Below, piece after piece: positions 7,037 to 13,178 of a stretch of 14,555 nucleotides of DNA; positions within the stretch are counted from its first letter, which is position 1, and each line of letters opens with the position of its first letter. The position numbers and the translations under genes were made by a program. The notes beneath the pieces are model-generated. The model was not told the origin of the DNA. It saw only the letters and a program-made list of their open reading frames with translations, and searched no databases. The stretch is from positions 1-14,555 of the forward strand of contig CAYZCX010000021.1 in assembly GCA_964477195.1 (NCBI GenBank). The letters run 5' to 3'. Source of the stretch: JALRBM01 sp964477195. GTDB taxonomy: Bacteria > Patescibacteriota > Saccharimonadia > Saccharimonadales > Saccharimonadaceae.

Positions 7037-8425
7037 CTAAGCCATTACCTCCTCAAAAACGGTAGCATAGGCCCGTTGGCCCAGTGCGTTGGGATGCAGT
7101 GAGTACTCACCGGGCAGCATTACCCCATTGAATAGCGGCGCACCATTCCCTCCACACAGTTCCCCACCCGTAAACGGCGAGTTACTATAGTTAGTTGCAA
7201 CATAGTGAATCCGCGGATTGCTCATCCCCACATTCTCAACGGCATTACGAATCACTTCGTTAAGTGCCGTCTGCACTTCATATGCTCCACTGAAATCCAA
7301 ACCCCAACAAGTAGTCACCGACGGAGCACTTAGATAAGGATAGTCGGCAACATATATCTGAGCGGTAGTCGCCTTCTGAAGAATTTTTTCATACGTGTAC
7401 TCTAACAACGCCCTGAACGCAGGCTGGTTAATTCCGGCTATCATTGCGTCGTAAATAGGAGTACCCGGGCCGCACAACACAACGCAGCCCAGCAAGTAAC
7501 TGGAAAAAGCGACGTCATTACCTCCAATCGTAAGAGTCACCTTCTCGGTATTCCCAGACAATGCGCCAATCTGTGCCAACTCGTTCCATTGTCCGCTCAG
7601 AATATTTGCTGTCGTTGCTCCTGCGCACGCAACAAAGGCGGTCAAGCCAAGGCTGAGGTCACCTTGCGCCAACCGTGGATATGCCAAGGGGCTTCGGTGG
7701 CACTCATCCACTCCTCCAGTATCAGTACCGATCTCAAAAGGTGAAGCTCCTTCACCGCTCGAAAACGAATCACCCATAGCAACATATTTTGCCATGGGCG
7801 CTTCGGCGAAAACCGACTCACCCTCGTAACCCGTAGGATAGTTCGGGTGTTCTGTACTGATAAACAAATTGAGTACATCCTCAAAGCTACCAATAACATC
7901 TGTGGATGTACTCACCATTGACGAACCTGCCAAAACAGCATAAGGCGAGCAGTCAGAGCCTGTTGTTTGTGCGTTATGATTGCGAATCAGAACGCTGTGG
8001 AACGATGACCCACCGGAGGCAGTAACAATATGGCCATCGTATGCAGCCGTCCAATTCAACTGCAAGGAGGTATCCTCGGTCCAGTAAACAATGAAACCCT
8101 CTACGGTATGACCATAGGATGTTGTTGTAACTCCAGACACTCCTCGCCTTCCGTCTTCTAGAGCCTTATTAAAACTCTCTCTGTACGCTGTTGTCATCTG
8201 TGGTGCGCTGAGCATTGCACTAGCCCAGCTTGCCGTATAATCTACAGAGGCGCATGCCGTATAGCCACCAGGCCAACCATCGTTGCCTAGTGTAATGGTA
8301 TCTGTCTTACGGTATGCACCGTCGTAGTCACTTGCCGCTGAAGCCGTACCGCCAGATGCCATAAGTGACGCAAATAGCACAGTCACAAACAGTAATGCTC
8401 GTCCTACCTTCTTGCTTCGTCTCAT
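7037..8425 (-). CDS. Secreted SGNH-family esterase/lipase, 462 aa
   Basis: Residues 1-31 are a Sec signal peptide (basic MRRSKK, a hydrophobic core, TASA-A cleavage near 30/31), so the product is exported. Residues 32-205 form a domain I do not recognise. The hydrolase domain follows: block I GDSFSSGEG with Ser220, ECHRSPLAYP at 241-250, block II ACAGATT with Gly269, block III GGND with Asn303, and block V SLHPNALGQ with His444. The usual Asp three residues before His is Tyr441, as in the Streptomyces scabies esterase-like group where a Ser-His dyad works. Paired cysteines fit an extracytoplasmic enzyme. The leader carries TAGGAAAG about six bases before ATG 8425. The likely reaction is hydrolysis of lipid or sugar esters; the substrate is unknown. 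The enzyme group is best known from Actinobacteria, which include known hosts of Saccharibacteria. Confidence 0.88.
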   Translation of the reverse strand: MRRSKKVGRALLFVTVLFASLMASGGTASAASDYDGAYRKTDTITLGNDGWPGGYTACASVDYTASWASAMLSAPQMTTAYRESFNKALEDGRRGVSGVTTTSYGHTVEGFIVYWTEDTSLQLNWTAAYDGHIVTASGGSSFHSVLIRNHNAQTTGSDCSPYAVLAGSSMVSTSTDVIGSFEDVLNLFISTEHPNYPTGYEGESVFAEAPMAKYVAMGDSFSSGEGASPFEIGTDTGGVDECHRSPLAYPRLAQGDLSLGLTAFVACAGATTANILSGQWNELAQIGALSGNTEKVTLTIGGNDVAFSSYLLGCVVLCGPGTPIYDAMIAGINQPAFRALLEYTYEKILQKATTAQIYVADYPYLSAPSVTTCWGLDFSGAYEVQTALNEVIRNAVENVGMSNPRIHYVATNYSNSPFTGGELCGGNGAPLFNGVMLPGEYSLHPNALGQRAYATVFEEVMA

Positions 8426-8455
8426 GACTTTCCTATTCTCGAATTGTTAACGAAC

Positions 8456-8478
8456 AAGTCCGTAAATCTTACGGACTT
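8456..8478 (-). promoter_or_regulatory. 5'-leader hairpin of the SGNH gene
   Basis: Arms 8456-8465 and 8469-8478 (AAGTCCGTAA/TTACGGACTT) are a perfect 10-bp inverted repeat with a three-base loop. They lie in the roughly 70-base leader between the -10 box (8508-8503) and the start codon. The hairpin does not cover the Shine-Dalgarno. It could be an attenuator, an mRNA stabiliser or a leftover terminator of glyA read-through. Confidence 0.5.
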
Positions 8479-8502
8479 CTTGCTTCGCTGAAGAGCGATT
8501 AC

Positions 8503-8508
8503 ACTATA
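8503..8508 (-). promoter_or_regulatory. -10 box of the SGNH gene
   Basis: On the minus strand TATAGT (8508-8503), 77 bases before the start codon, would start transcription near 8496. No convincing -35 lies at 17 bases. TTGACC is present but only seven bases upstream. Confidence 0.4.
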
Positions 8509-8546
8509 ACACGCAGGTCAACTTTAGCTATTAACTAGTTATTAAG

Positions 8547-9830
8547 TTAATGCTTTTTGTCACTCGGCAGAGGAAATTGAAGGACAAATTGTTTCACTTC
8601 GTCTCTGAGACTCGCGAGTGCGGCGTCATCTTCTCGGGCATCGATGGCTTGCTTCATCCATTCGGCAATTTGCGCCATGTGTTCTTCTTTGAGTCCACGA
8701 GTTGTGATAGCTGGAGTACCAAGGCGGATGCCGCTGGGTTTGAATGGCGGCAGCGGATCATCTGCGACAGAGTTCGCATTGAGCGTAAGGCCGATTTTAT
8801 CGAGAGCACGTTCGGCAACTTTGCCGTCAATACCAAAGCTTTTGTAAACATCTGCCAGTATGAGATGATTACTTGTACCACCGGTCACAAGCTGGAAGTC
8901 GCGTTTTTGTAATTCATCCGCAAGTATTGCTGCATTTTTTACTATTTGCTTAGCGTAATCTTTGAACTCGGGCTTTAATGCTTCATTAAATGCTACTGCT
9001 TTAGCCGCAATCACATGCATGTGCGGGCCACCCTGCATACCTGGAAAAATAGAGCGATCAATGAGCGTTGGGATGTTTTCAAGAGTTTTTTCTGGTTTTT
9101 TCAGTGGGTTACTGACGATACCCTTCGAGAGGATCAGGCCTCCACGTGGACCACGGAGTGTCTTATGCGTTGTTGTCGTGATGACATGAAATCCGTAATC
9201 AAACGGATTTTTGGCAACCCCGCCTACAATAAGCCCGGCAATATGTGCCATATCTGCCATCAAAAGCGCACCGACTTCATTACCGATTTCTGCAAACTTG
9301 GCGTAGTCGAGCTCGCGTGGATAAGCGCTGAATCCTGCCAAAATGATCTTCGGCTTGTGTTCATGAGCTAACGCTCGCAACTCTTCGTAATCGATCTCCC
9401 CTGTCGCAGGATTTTTCATTTTGTAGCGTACGAAATTATACAAATGCGCGCTTCGGGTAACCGGCGCACCGTGAGTCAAATGCCCCCCATGAGATAAATC
9501 CATCGCGAGTACTGTATCACCAGGTTCGAGCCATGCACTATATACCGCTTCATTTGCTGGCGCACCGGAGTGAGGCTGAACGTTTGCATGATCCGCATTA
9601 AATAGCTGCTTCGCACGATCGATTGCCAGCTGCTCAACTTGATCAGTAAATTCCTGTCCACCATAATATCGCCTACCTGGATATCCTTCGGAATATTTAT
9701 TGGTAAAGATACTCCCAAGAGCAGTCAAGACATCACGCGAGACGTAGTTTTCACTCGGAATAAGCTCAAGCCCCTCTCGTTCTCTCGTTTCTTCTCCTGC
9801 AATTAAATCGGCAATTTGCGTGTCATCCAT
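8547..9830 (-). CDS. glyA: Serine hydroxymethyltransferase
   Basis: This PLP enzyme interconverts serine and glycine while charging tetrahydrofolate with a one-carbon unit in the cytosol. At 427 aa it has the usual bacterial length. Seen motifs include LIPSENY (23-29), YPGRRYYGG (50-58), HSGAPANEAVY (87-97), MADMAHIAGL (191-200, Asp193 for the PLP nitrogen) and the hallmark TTTTHKTLRGPRGG (218-231), where Lys223 forms the Schiff base. The ATG at 9830 follows AGGAG (9843-9839) by eight bases. The -10 box TATAAT is at 9860-9855, inside a cluster of repeated half-sites shared with divergent murA. No good terminator follows, so some transcripts may run into the SGNH gene 121 bases downstream. Confidence 0.98.
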   Translation of the reverse strand: MDDTQIADLIAGEETREREGLELIPSENYVSRDVLTALGSIFTNKYSEGYPGRRYYGGQEFTDQVEQLAIDRAKQLFNADHANVQPHSGAPANEAVYSAWLEPGDTVLAMDLSHGGHLTHGAPVTRSAHLYNFVRYKMKNPATGEIDYEELRALAHEHKPKIILAGFSAYPRELDYAKFAEIGNEVGALLMADMAHIAGLIVGGVAKNPFDYGFHVITTTTHKTLRGPRGGLILSKGIVSNPLKKPEKTLENIPTLIDRSIFPGMQGGPHMHVIAAKAVAFNEALKPEFKDYAKQIVKNAAILADELQKRDFQLVTGGTSNHLILADVYKSFGIDGKVAERALDKIGLTLNANSVADDPLPPFKPSGIRLGTPAITTRGLKEEHMAQIAEWMKQAIDAREDDAALASLRDEVKQFVLQFPLPSDKKH

Positions 9831-9854
9831 GGCGTCTTCTCCTAATTTATCTCT

Positions 9855-9860
9855 ATTATA
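9855..9860 (-). promoter_or_regulatory. -10 box of glyA
   Basis: TATAAT on the minus strand lies 24 bases before the glyA ATG, giving a leader of about 18 bases with AGGAG. It overlaps the lone TTATATCA half-site at 9856-9863. Confidence 0.65.
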
Positions 9861-9893
9861 TCATCTATTGCTTTTATATCATGTGTGATATAA
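9856..9893. promoter_or_regulatory. Candidate operator: three TTATATCA half-sites between glyA and murA
   Basis: Half-sites are TTATATCA at 9856-9863 and again at 9874-9881, with the inverted copy TGATATAA at 9886-9893. The last two form a perfect 8+4+8 inverted repeat. The first and second are direct repeats spaced 18 bp apart. The inverted repeat overlaps the murA -10 box, and the first half-site overlaps the glyA -10 box on the other strand. The repeats are seen directly. Binding by the HTH domain of the adjacent MurA fusion is inference. Confidence 0.6.
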
Positions 9894-9894
9894 T
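9889..9894 (+). promoter_or_regulatory. -10 box of the HTH-MurA gene, leaderless
   Basis: TATAAT ends six bases before the ATG at 9901, so transcription should begin at the A of the start codon. TTGCTT at 9868-9873 is a possible -35 with a short 15-base spacer. Confidence 0.65.
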
Positions 9895-9900
9895 TAATAC

Positions 9901-11433
9901 ATGAGTGATGATTACAAAGTAAAAATCGGAAATCTTATACAAGAAGCGAGACTCTACCGCGGTCTCACACAGGCAGAGCTCGCAAAAGAGCTTAATACAA
10001 GCCAAAGTGCCATCAATCGCATCGAAAAAGGTGGCCAAAATATTAGTCTCGAGATGATCGCGCGAATTAGCGATGTGCTCTCGAGCGATATCGTGACGCT
10101 TAACAAAAACGGCAAGATTAATTTTCGTGTCCATGGGGGCAAAAAACTCTCTGGCACAATTGAAGTAAAGACAAGCAAAAATGCAGCTGTCGGGCTGCTT
10201 TGTGCGTCGCTACTCAATCGTGGCAAAACGGTTTTTCGCCGCGTTGCGCGAATCGAAGAGGTCAACCGTATTATCGAGGTGCTGCAGAGTATTGGCGTAA
10301 AGGTTCGCTGGATTGCCGGCACTAACGACCTGGAAATTATTCCACCCAAACACCTCGCACTCGACAAAATCGATGTCGAAGCAGCAAAGCGCACGCGCTC
10401 GATCATCATGTTCCTCGGCCCACTGCTTCATCAGTACGATGATTTCAAGCTGCCTTTTGCGGGTGGTTGCAACCTTGGTACACGCACAGTTGAGCCACAT
10501 TTGGTAGGGCTTTCTCCTTTTGGTATGGATGTCGAAGCTAAACCAAATACCGACTACTACAGAGCGATCGTCAGCGAGAAAAAAGTTGACCGTGCAATTC
10601 TGCTCACCGAACGCGGAGATACTGTCACTGAGAATGTCATCATGGCAGCAGCGCTCTATAACGGTACTACCACAATTCGTAACGCCAGCCCTAACTACAT
10701 GGTGCAAGACCTCTGTTTCTTCTTGCAAAAACTTGGCGTAAAGATCGAAGGAATCGGTACGACGACGCTCAAAATTACCGGAGTAAAGTCGATCAACAAA
10801 GATGTCGAATATTATCCAAGCGAAGATCCAATCGAAGCAATGAGTCTCATCGCGGCTGGTATCGTGACGAACTCTGAAATCACTATTACTCGCGTACCGA
10901 TTGAATTTACCGAGATCGAGCTCGCCGTTCTCGAAGGCATGGGCCTTGATTATACACGTAGCGAGGAGTACAAAGCGCGCAACGGTCATACGCGACTCGT
11001 CGATGTTACCGTGCGGCACTCCGAACTCCACGCGCCAAAAGATAAACTCCACAGCATGCCATTCCCTGGCGTTAATATGGACAATCTCCCCTTCCTCGGT
11101 CTGATCGCCACAAAGGCATACGGCCGTACATTATTGCACGACTGGAGTTATGAAAATCGCGCGATTTACTTTACCGAACTCTCGAAGTTAAACGCCAAGA
11201 TCGAGATGGTCGACCCTCACCGCGTGTACATTACCGGCCCGACTAAGTGGAAGCCCGCCGATGTCATCGCGCCTCCTGCCTTGCGTCCGTCAGTTGTAGT
11301 ACTGCTTGCCATGCTTGCGGCTCCCGGCACTTCAGTCTTGCGCGATGTTTATTCGATTAATCGTGGCTATGAGGACTTCGCTACTCGCCTCAATTCGCTT
11401 GGTGCCGAGATCGAAACAACTCGCGAAATGTAG
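9901..11433 (+). CDS. murA: XRE-family HTH domain fused to UDP-N-acetylglucosamine 1-carboxyvinyltransferase
   Basis: Residues 7-66 are an XRE/Cro-type helix-turn-helix (LTQAELAKELNTSQSAINRIEKG). From about 73 to 510 the protein is MurA, which transfers enolpyruvate from PEP to UDP-GlcNAc, the first committed step of peptidoglycan synthesis. By comparison with E. coli MurA, Lys93-Asn94 match K22-N23 and Cys190 in AGGCNLGTRTVEPH matches the catalytic C115. Asp394 matches D305, Arg420 matches R331 and Arg488 in NRGYE matches R397. All catalytic residues are present, so the enzyme should be active, and it should be fosfomycin-sensitive as far as Cys decides that. E. coli MurA is 419 aa, so the extra length is the HTH plus linker. 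The start is fixed by the HTH reading frame and the -10 box. The gene is divergent from glyA with a repeat over both promoters, which suggests autoregulation. tRNA-His follows. Confidence 0.95.
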   Translation: MSDDYKVKIGNLIQEARLYRGLTQAELAKELNTSQSAINRIEKGGQNISLEMIARISDVLSSDIVTLNKNGKINFRVHGGKKLSGTIEVKTSKNAAVGLLCASLLNRGKTVFRRVARIEEVNRIIEVLQSIGVKVRWIAGTNDLEIIPPKHLALDKIDVEAAKRTRSIIMFLGPLLHQYDDFKLPFAGGCNLGTRTVEPHLVGLSPFGMDVEAKPNTDYYRAIVSEKKVDRAILLTERGDTVTENVIMAAALYNGTTTIRNASPNYMVQDLCFFLQKLGVKIEGIGTTTLKITGVKSINKDVEYYPSEDPIEAMSLIAAGIVTNSEITITRVPIEFTEIELAVLEGMGLDYTRSEEYKARNGHTRLVDVTVRHSELHAPKDKLHSMPFPGVNMDNLPFLGLIATKAYGRTLLHDWSYENRAIYFTELSKLNAKIEMVDPHRVYITGPTKWKPADVIAPPALRPSVVVLLAMLAAPGTSVLRDVYSINRGYEDFATRLNSLGAEIETTREM

Positions 11434-11457
11434 CTAGTCTTTCCCTGTTAGGTGTGC

Positions 11458-11463
11458 TACAAT
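11458..11463 (+). promoter_or_regulatory. -10 box of tRNA-His
   Basis: TACAAT lies 16 bases before the tRNA 5' end and 24 bases after the murA stop. No clear -35 is seen, so read-through from murA is also possible. Confidence 0.4.
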
Positions 11464-11479
11464 TGTCGTTGTCATATAT

Positions 11480-11557
11480 GGCGAATGTAGCTCATCTGGT
11501 TAGAGCGTCGGGTTGTGGTTCCGAAGGTAGTGGGTTCGATCCCCATCATTCGCCCCA
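11480..11557 (+). tRNA. tRNA-His(GTG)
   Basis: The cloverleaf has acceptor GCGAATG/CATTCGC, D stem GCTC/GAGC and anticodon stem TCGGG/TCCGA around TTGTGGT, so the anticodon is GTG. The histidine-specific extra G(-1) at 11480 faces C73 at 11554, and CCA is encoded at 11555-11557. Confidence 0.96.
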
Positions 11558-11567
11558 AGGTATTATT

Positions 11568-11598
11568 AAAAAGATCTCTTTGGAGGTCTTTTTGTTTT
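11568..11598 (+). terminator. Intrinsic terminator after tRNA-His
   Basis: A nine-base-pair stem (11568-11576 with 11585-11593, one G-U pair) with an eight-base loop is followed by TTTTTGTTTT. Confidence 0.85.
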
Positions 11599-11615
11599 AC
11601 AGATAGTCTATAAGA

Positions 11616-11689
11616 GAAAAAGCCCCTTACTCTCTCCGGCTGGAAGCGTGTCGATGACACAGCGTTCCAGCCGGAGAAGTAGGGGCTTT
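11616..11689 (-). terminator. Very long terminator hairpin of the small membrane protein gene
   Basis: On the minus strand the arms 11689-11665 and 11645-11619 pair over about 24 bp with a small internal irregularity. A short GTGTC/GACAC apex caps them and TTTTT with a pyrimidine-rich stretch follows. The stem begins inside the stop codon of the 11689-11976 gene. The stem is much longer than the 8-15 bp stems of the other terminators here. Confidence 0.9.
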
Positions 11690-11976
11690 CATGGGGCAAC
11701 GGTCAGACCGATCTTCACCACGAAGATGCTCACGGTGAAGACGGCGACCCCAAACCACAGCAGGAATCTCGCCACACGTGACCGGCATCCGATGAGTCGG
11801 CTGCCGATAACGCCAGCGAAGCCGGTAGCCATGATGAACCATGACCACGCCAGGCGGTTGGCCGTCTCCATGTCTGCGGTGAGCAGGAAGAAGACGATAC
11901 CGATCACCAGCACCGCGGCGCCGCCGGCAAGCGTGCGAACGCGCAGGTCGGCGTGGTGAGGAGTGAGAGTGGTCAC
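11689..11976 (-). CDS. Small three-helix membrane protein, GC-rich, unknown function, 95 aa
   Basis: I do not recognise a family. Hydrophobic segments are at about residues 16-33 (AGGAAVLVIGIVFFLL), 44-62 and 70-91, separated by short loops with Arg (SRLIGCRSRVAR), giving three membrane helices. The GTG start at 11976 follows AAGGAG by six bases, and the promoter upstream is a perfect consensus. Sample lines count 58-67% GC, well above the flanking murA and ATP-grasp genes. Thr, Val and Ala codons end mostly in C or G. With a perfect promoter, strong ribosome site, outsized terminator and a tRNA neighbour, it looks like a compact, well-expressed acquired unit. A real gene is likely because all signals line up; its role is unknown. 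Confidence 0.75.
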   Translation of the reverse strand: MTTLTPHHADLRVRTLAGGAAVLVIGIVFFLLTADMETANRLAWSWFIMATGFAGVIGSRLIGCRSRVARFLLWFGVAVFTVSIFVVKIGLTVAP

Positions 11977-12020
11977 TTGAAGCTCCTTATCGAAGAACGG
12001 AGGATGGTTACCTTGATTAT

Positions 12021-12049
12021 ATTATACCGCTTAAGTCTACTTATGTCAA
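12021..12049 (-). promoter_or_regulatory. Perfect consensus sigma70-type promoter
   Basis: On the minus strand TTGACA (12049-12044), exactly 17 bases, then TATAAT (12026-12021). Transcription would start near 12014, 38 bases before the GTG of the small membrane protein gene. It is the only promoter in the window matching consensus at all twelve positions. Confidence 0.85.
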
Positions 12050-12060
12050 TAGTCTAGATA

Positions 12061-12089
12061 TTTACAAACCATCATAATTATTATAAAAT
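12061..12089 (+). promoter_or_regulatory. Promoter of the 12119-12547 gene
   Basis: TTTACA (12061-12066), a 17-base spacer and TAAAAT (12084-12089), with an overlapping TATAAA at 12082-12087. The start is near 12096. It is back to back with the consensus promoter of the divergent gene, 11 bases away. Confidence 0.55.
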
Positions 12090-12118
12090 AGTGGAGGTTA
12101 ACCAAAGAGAGGGAGATC

Positions 12119-12547
12119 ATGTTCACCAGTGAAGAGCTCTACGTTGCTTGTCGGCAGAAACTCCTGACTGGAGGTGATGAGATCGAGTTCCTTGGTGACG
12201 GGTACTACTACAAGGGCCGCACCACTTCCGGTGACAGCTTTACACTCAGTAGTTACCTGGACAGTTTCTTGGAACCGCTGGAGAATCGCGCTAACCCAGA
12301 AGTCAGACTGAAGCGCATTCAAGACCAGCGCACATGTCTCAACATCACCAGCACAGGATCTCAAAGCGTAAGCTATTTAATTGCCCGTCGAAGAGACATC
12401 CCCCAGATGTTCCAAGATGTGTTCATACCCGAAGGCGATGATCCATTCAGTGGTGATGAGGTGGTCATTTTCACTCACACACAGCAAGTCACCGTCCCCT
12501 CGGAAGACACATGGCTCCAAAATCTGTACGCAGCACTAACAGCGTAG
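12119..12547 (+). CDS. Orphan soluble protein, unknown function, 142 aa
   Basis: I do not recognise this protein. It is acidic and mixed alpha/beta in appearance, with a Tyr-rich stretch (GDGYYYKGR, about residues 26-34), aromatic residues and a C-terminal Trp. No signal peptide or membrane segment is seen. ATG 12119 follows AGAGGGAG, so the start is well placed. The gene has its own promoter and a strong terminator 28 bases after its stop, so it is a monocistronic unit. GC is about 52% in its first line, between the GC-rich neighbour and the chromosome background. Its position between tRNA-His and tRNA-Gly, divergent from a GC-rich gene, suggests accessory content. Confidence 0.75.
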   Translation: MFTSEELYVACRQKLLTGGDEIEFLGDGYYYKGRTTSGDSFTLSSYLDSFLEPLENRANPEVRLKRIQDQRTCLNITSTGSQSVSYLIARRRDIPQMFQDVFIPEGDDPFSGDEVVIFTHTQQVTVPSEDTWLQNLYAALTA

Positions 12548-12575
12548 CGAGCCTCTTGTTAGGTTAAACTCACGA

Positions 12576-12625
12576 GCCGCCTTTGCCCTTATATCAGACA
12601 GGGCAAAGGCGGCGGTTTTCGTTTT
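12576..12625 (+). terminator. Intrinsic terminator of the 12119-12547 gene
   Basis: A perfect 13-bp GC-rich stem (12576-12588 with 12601-12613) with a 12-base loop is followed by GGTTTTCGTTTT. The T tract runs into the stop codon of the convergent gene. Confidence 0.92.
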
Positions 12626-12989
12626 AAGAATATGGATTAAAACCTCGGGTCGGTGGCTCACGAAACCCAGGTCGCTGCACCTGAATATTTGCTCGCTTCG
12701 GCACCCCTACGCCCCTTGCATTAAATCGTTGCTTAGTCTCACGCCCCTCGCTTTGCCGAAGAGGATTTTGCATATCGTCCCGAGCTGCTTCGCGCATATC
12801 ACCACGACCAATCAGCGAATCGCCATAGTGTCGCACGGCCTTGCGATTACGGTGGATATCCATCCTCGTCTGAAATGACTGTGCGTCCGAAGATCCTAGA
12901 GAGCTTCCGTGCGCAACGCGAGCATAGGCATTCGAATGAAAAATCTTTTCATTGGAGTCGTTATTGTGCACAAATCGCTGTATATCCAT
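12624..12989 (-). CDS. Small basic protein, unknown function, 121 aa
   Basis: I do not recognise a family. The product is rich in Arg, Asn, Gln and Ser and poor in hydrophobic residues, with a C-terminal half of R/P/G/Q-rich sequence (VPKRANIQVQRPGFREPPTRG). It is probably partly disordered. A nucleic acid-binding or structural role is possible but unsupported. The ATG at 12989 has AAGG seven bases upstream and TATAAT at 13015-13010, so expression signals are good. It ends at the terminator of the convergent gene and has none of its own. A complete promoter, ribosome site and 121 codons support a real gene. Confidence 0.65.
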   Translation of the reverse strand: MDIQRFVHNNDSNEKIFHSNAYARVAHGSSLGSSDAQSFQTRMDIHRNRKAVRHYGDSLIGRGDMREAARDDMQNPLRQSEGRETKQRFNARGVGVPKRANIQVQRPGFREPPTRGFNPYS

Positions 12990-13009
12990 GATAAATCCTT
13001 ATGCTTTTT

Positions 13010-13015
13010 ATTATA
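13010..13015 (-). promoter_or_regulatory. -10 box of the 12624-12989 gene
   Basis: TATAAT on the minus strand lies 20 bases before the start codon, with TTTCAT 17 bases upstream as a weak -35. It is divergent from the tRNA-Gly promoter. Confidence 0.6.
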
Positions 13016-13028
13016 CCCGAGGTCCTGC

Positions 13029-13049
13029 TATAATGAAAAAGATCTTTTT
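13029..13049 (+). promoter_or_regulatory. tRNA-Gly promoter -10 and adjoining palindrome
   Basis: TATAAT (13029-13034) is followed directly by the perfect 14-bp palindrome AAAAAGATCTTTTT (13036-13049), which covers the expected transcription start, just before the tRNA at 13052. No strong -35 is seen. Confidence 0.55.
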
Positions 13050-13051
13050 AC

Positions 13052-13126
13052 GCGGGCGTCGTATAATGGCTAATATACGTGCCTTCCAAGCATGTGATGC
13101 GAGTTCGATTCTCGCCGCCCGCACCA
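13052..13126 (+). tRNA. tRNA-Gly(TCC)
   Basis: Acceptor GCGGGCG pairs with CGCCCGC. The anticodon stem CGTGC/GCATG encloses CTTCCAA, so the anticodon is TCC, reading GGA. The T loop is TTCGATT. The discriminator A13123 is followed by encoded CCA (13124-13126). Confidence 0.96.
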
Positions 13127-13142
13127 AGAAATTATCACAAAG

Positions 13143-13167
13143 AACGGCTTTTCGGAGTCGTTTTTTG
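13143..13167 (+). terminator. Intrinsic terminator after tRNA-Gly
   Basis: An eight-base-pair stem (13143-13150 with 13155-13162, two G-U pairs) closed by a TTCG tetraloop is followed by a run of T to 13166. On the other strand it also lies just beyond the ATP-grasp stop and could help end that transcript. Confidence 0.8.
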
Positions 13168-13178
13168 TATTCGCGCAG

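Noticed and set aside
8526..8551. AT-rich inverted repeats after the glyA stop as a terminator
   Set aside because: The TAACTAGTTA palindrome and TTAACT/AGTTAA pair are weak, have no U tract and are expected in AT-rich DNA.
10210..11052. 280-codon open frame on the minus strand inside murA
   Set aside because: It is fully antisense to conserved MurA motifs, has no expression signals and is a by-product of murA codon bias.
12589..12596. Another copy of the TTATATCA half-site in the loop of a terminator
   Set aside because: A single AT-rich 8-mer in a hairpin loop, without a partner or a promoter, is expected by chance.
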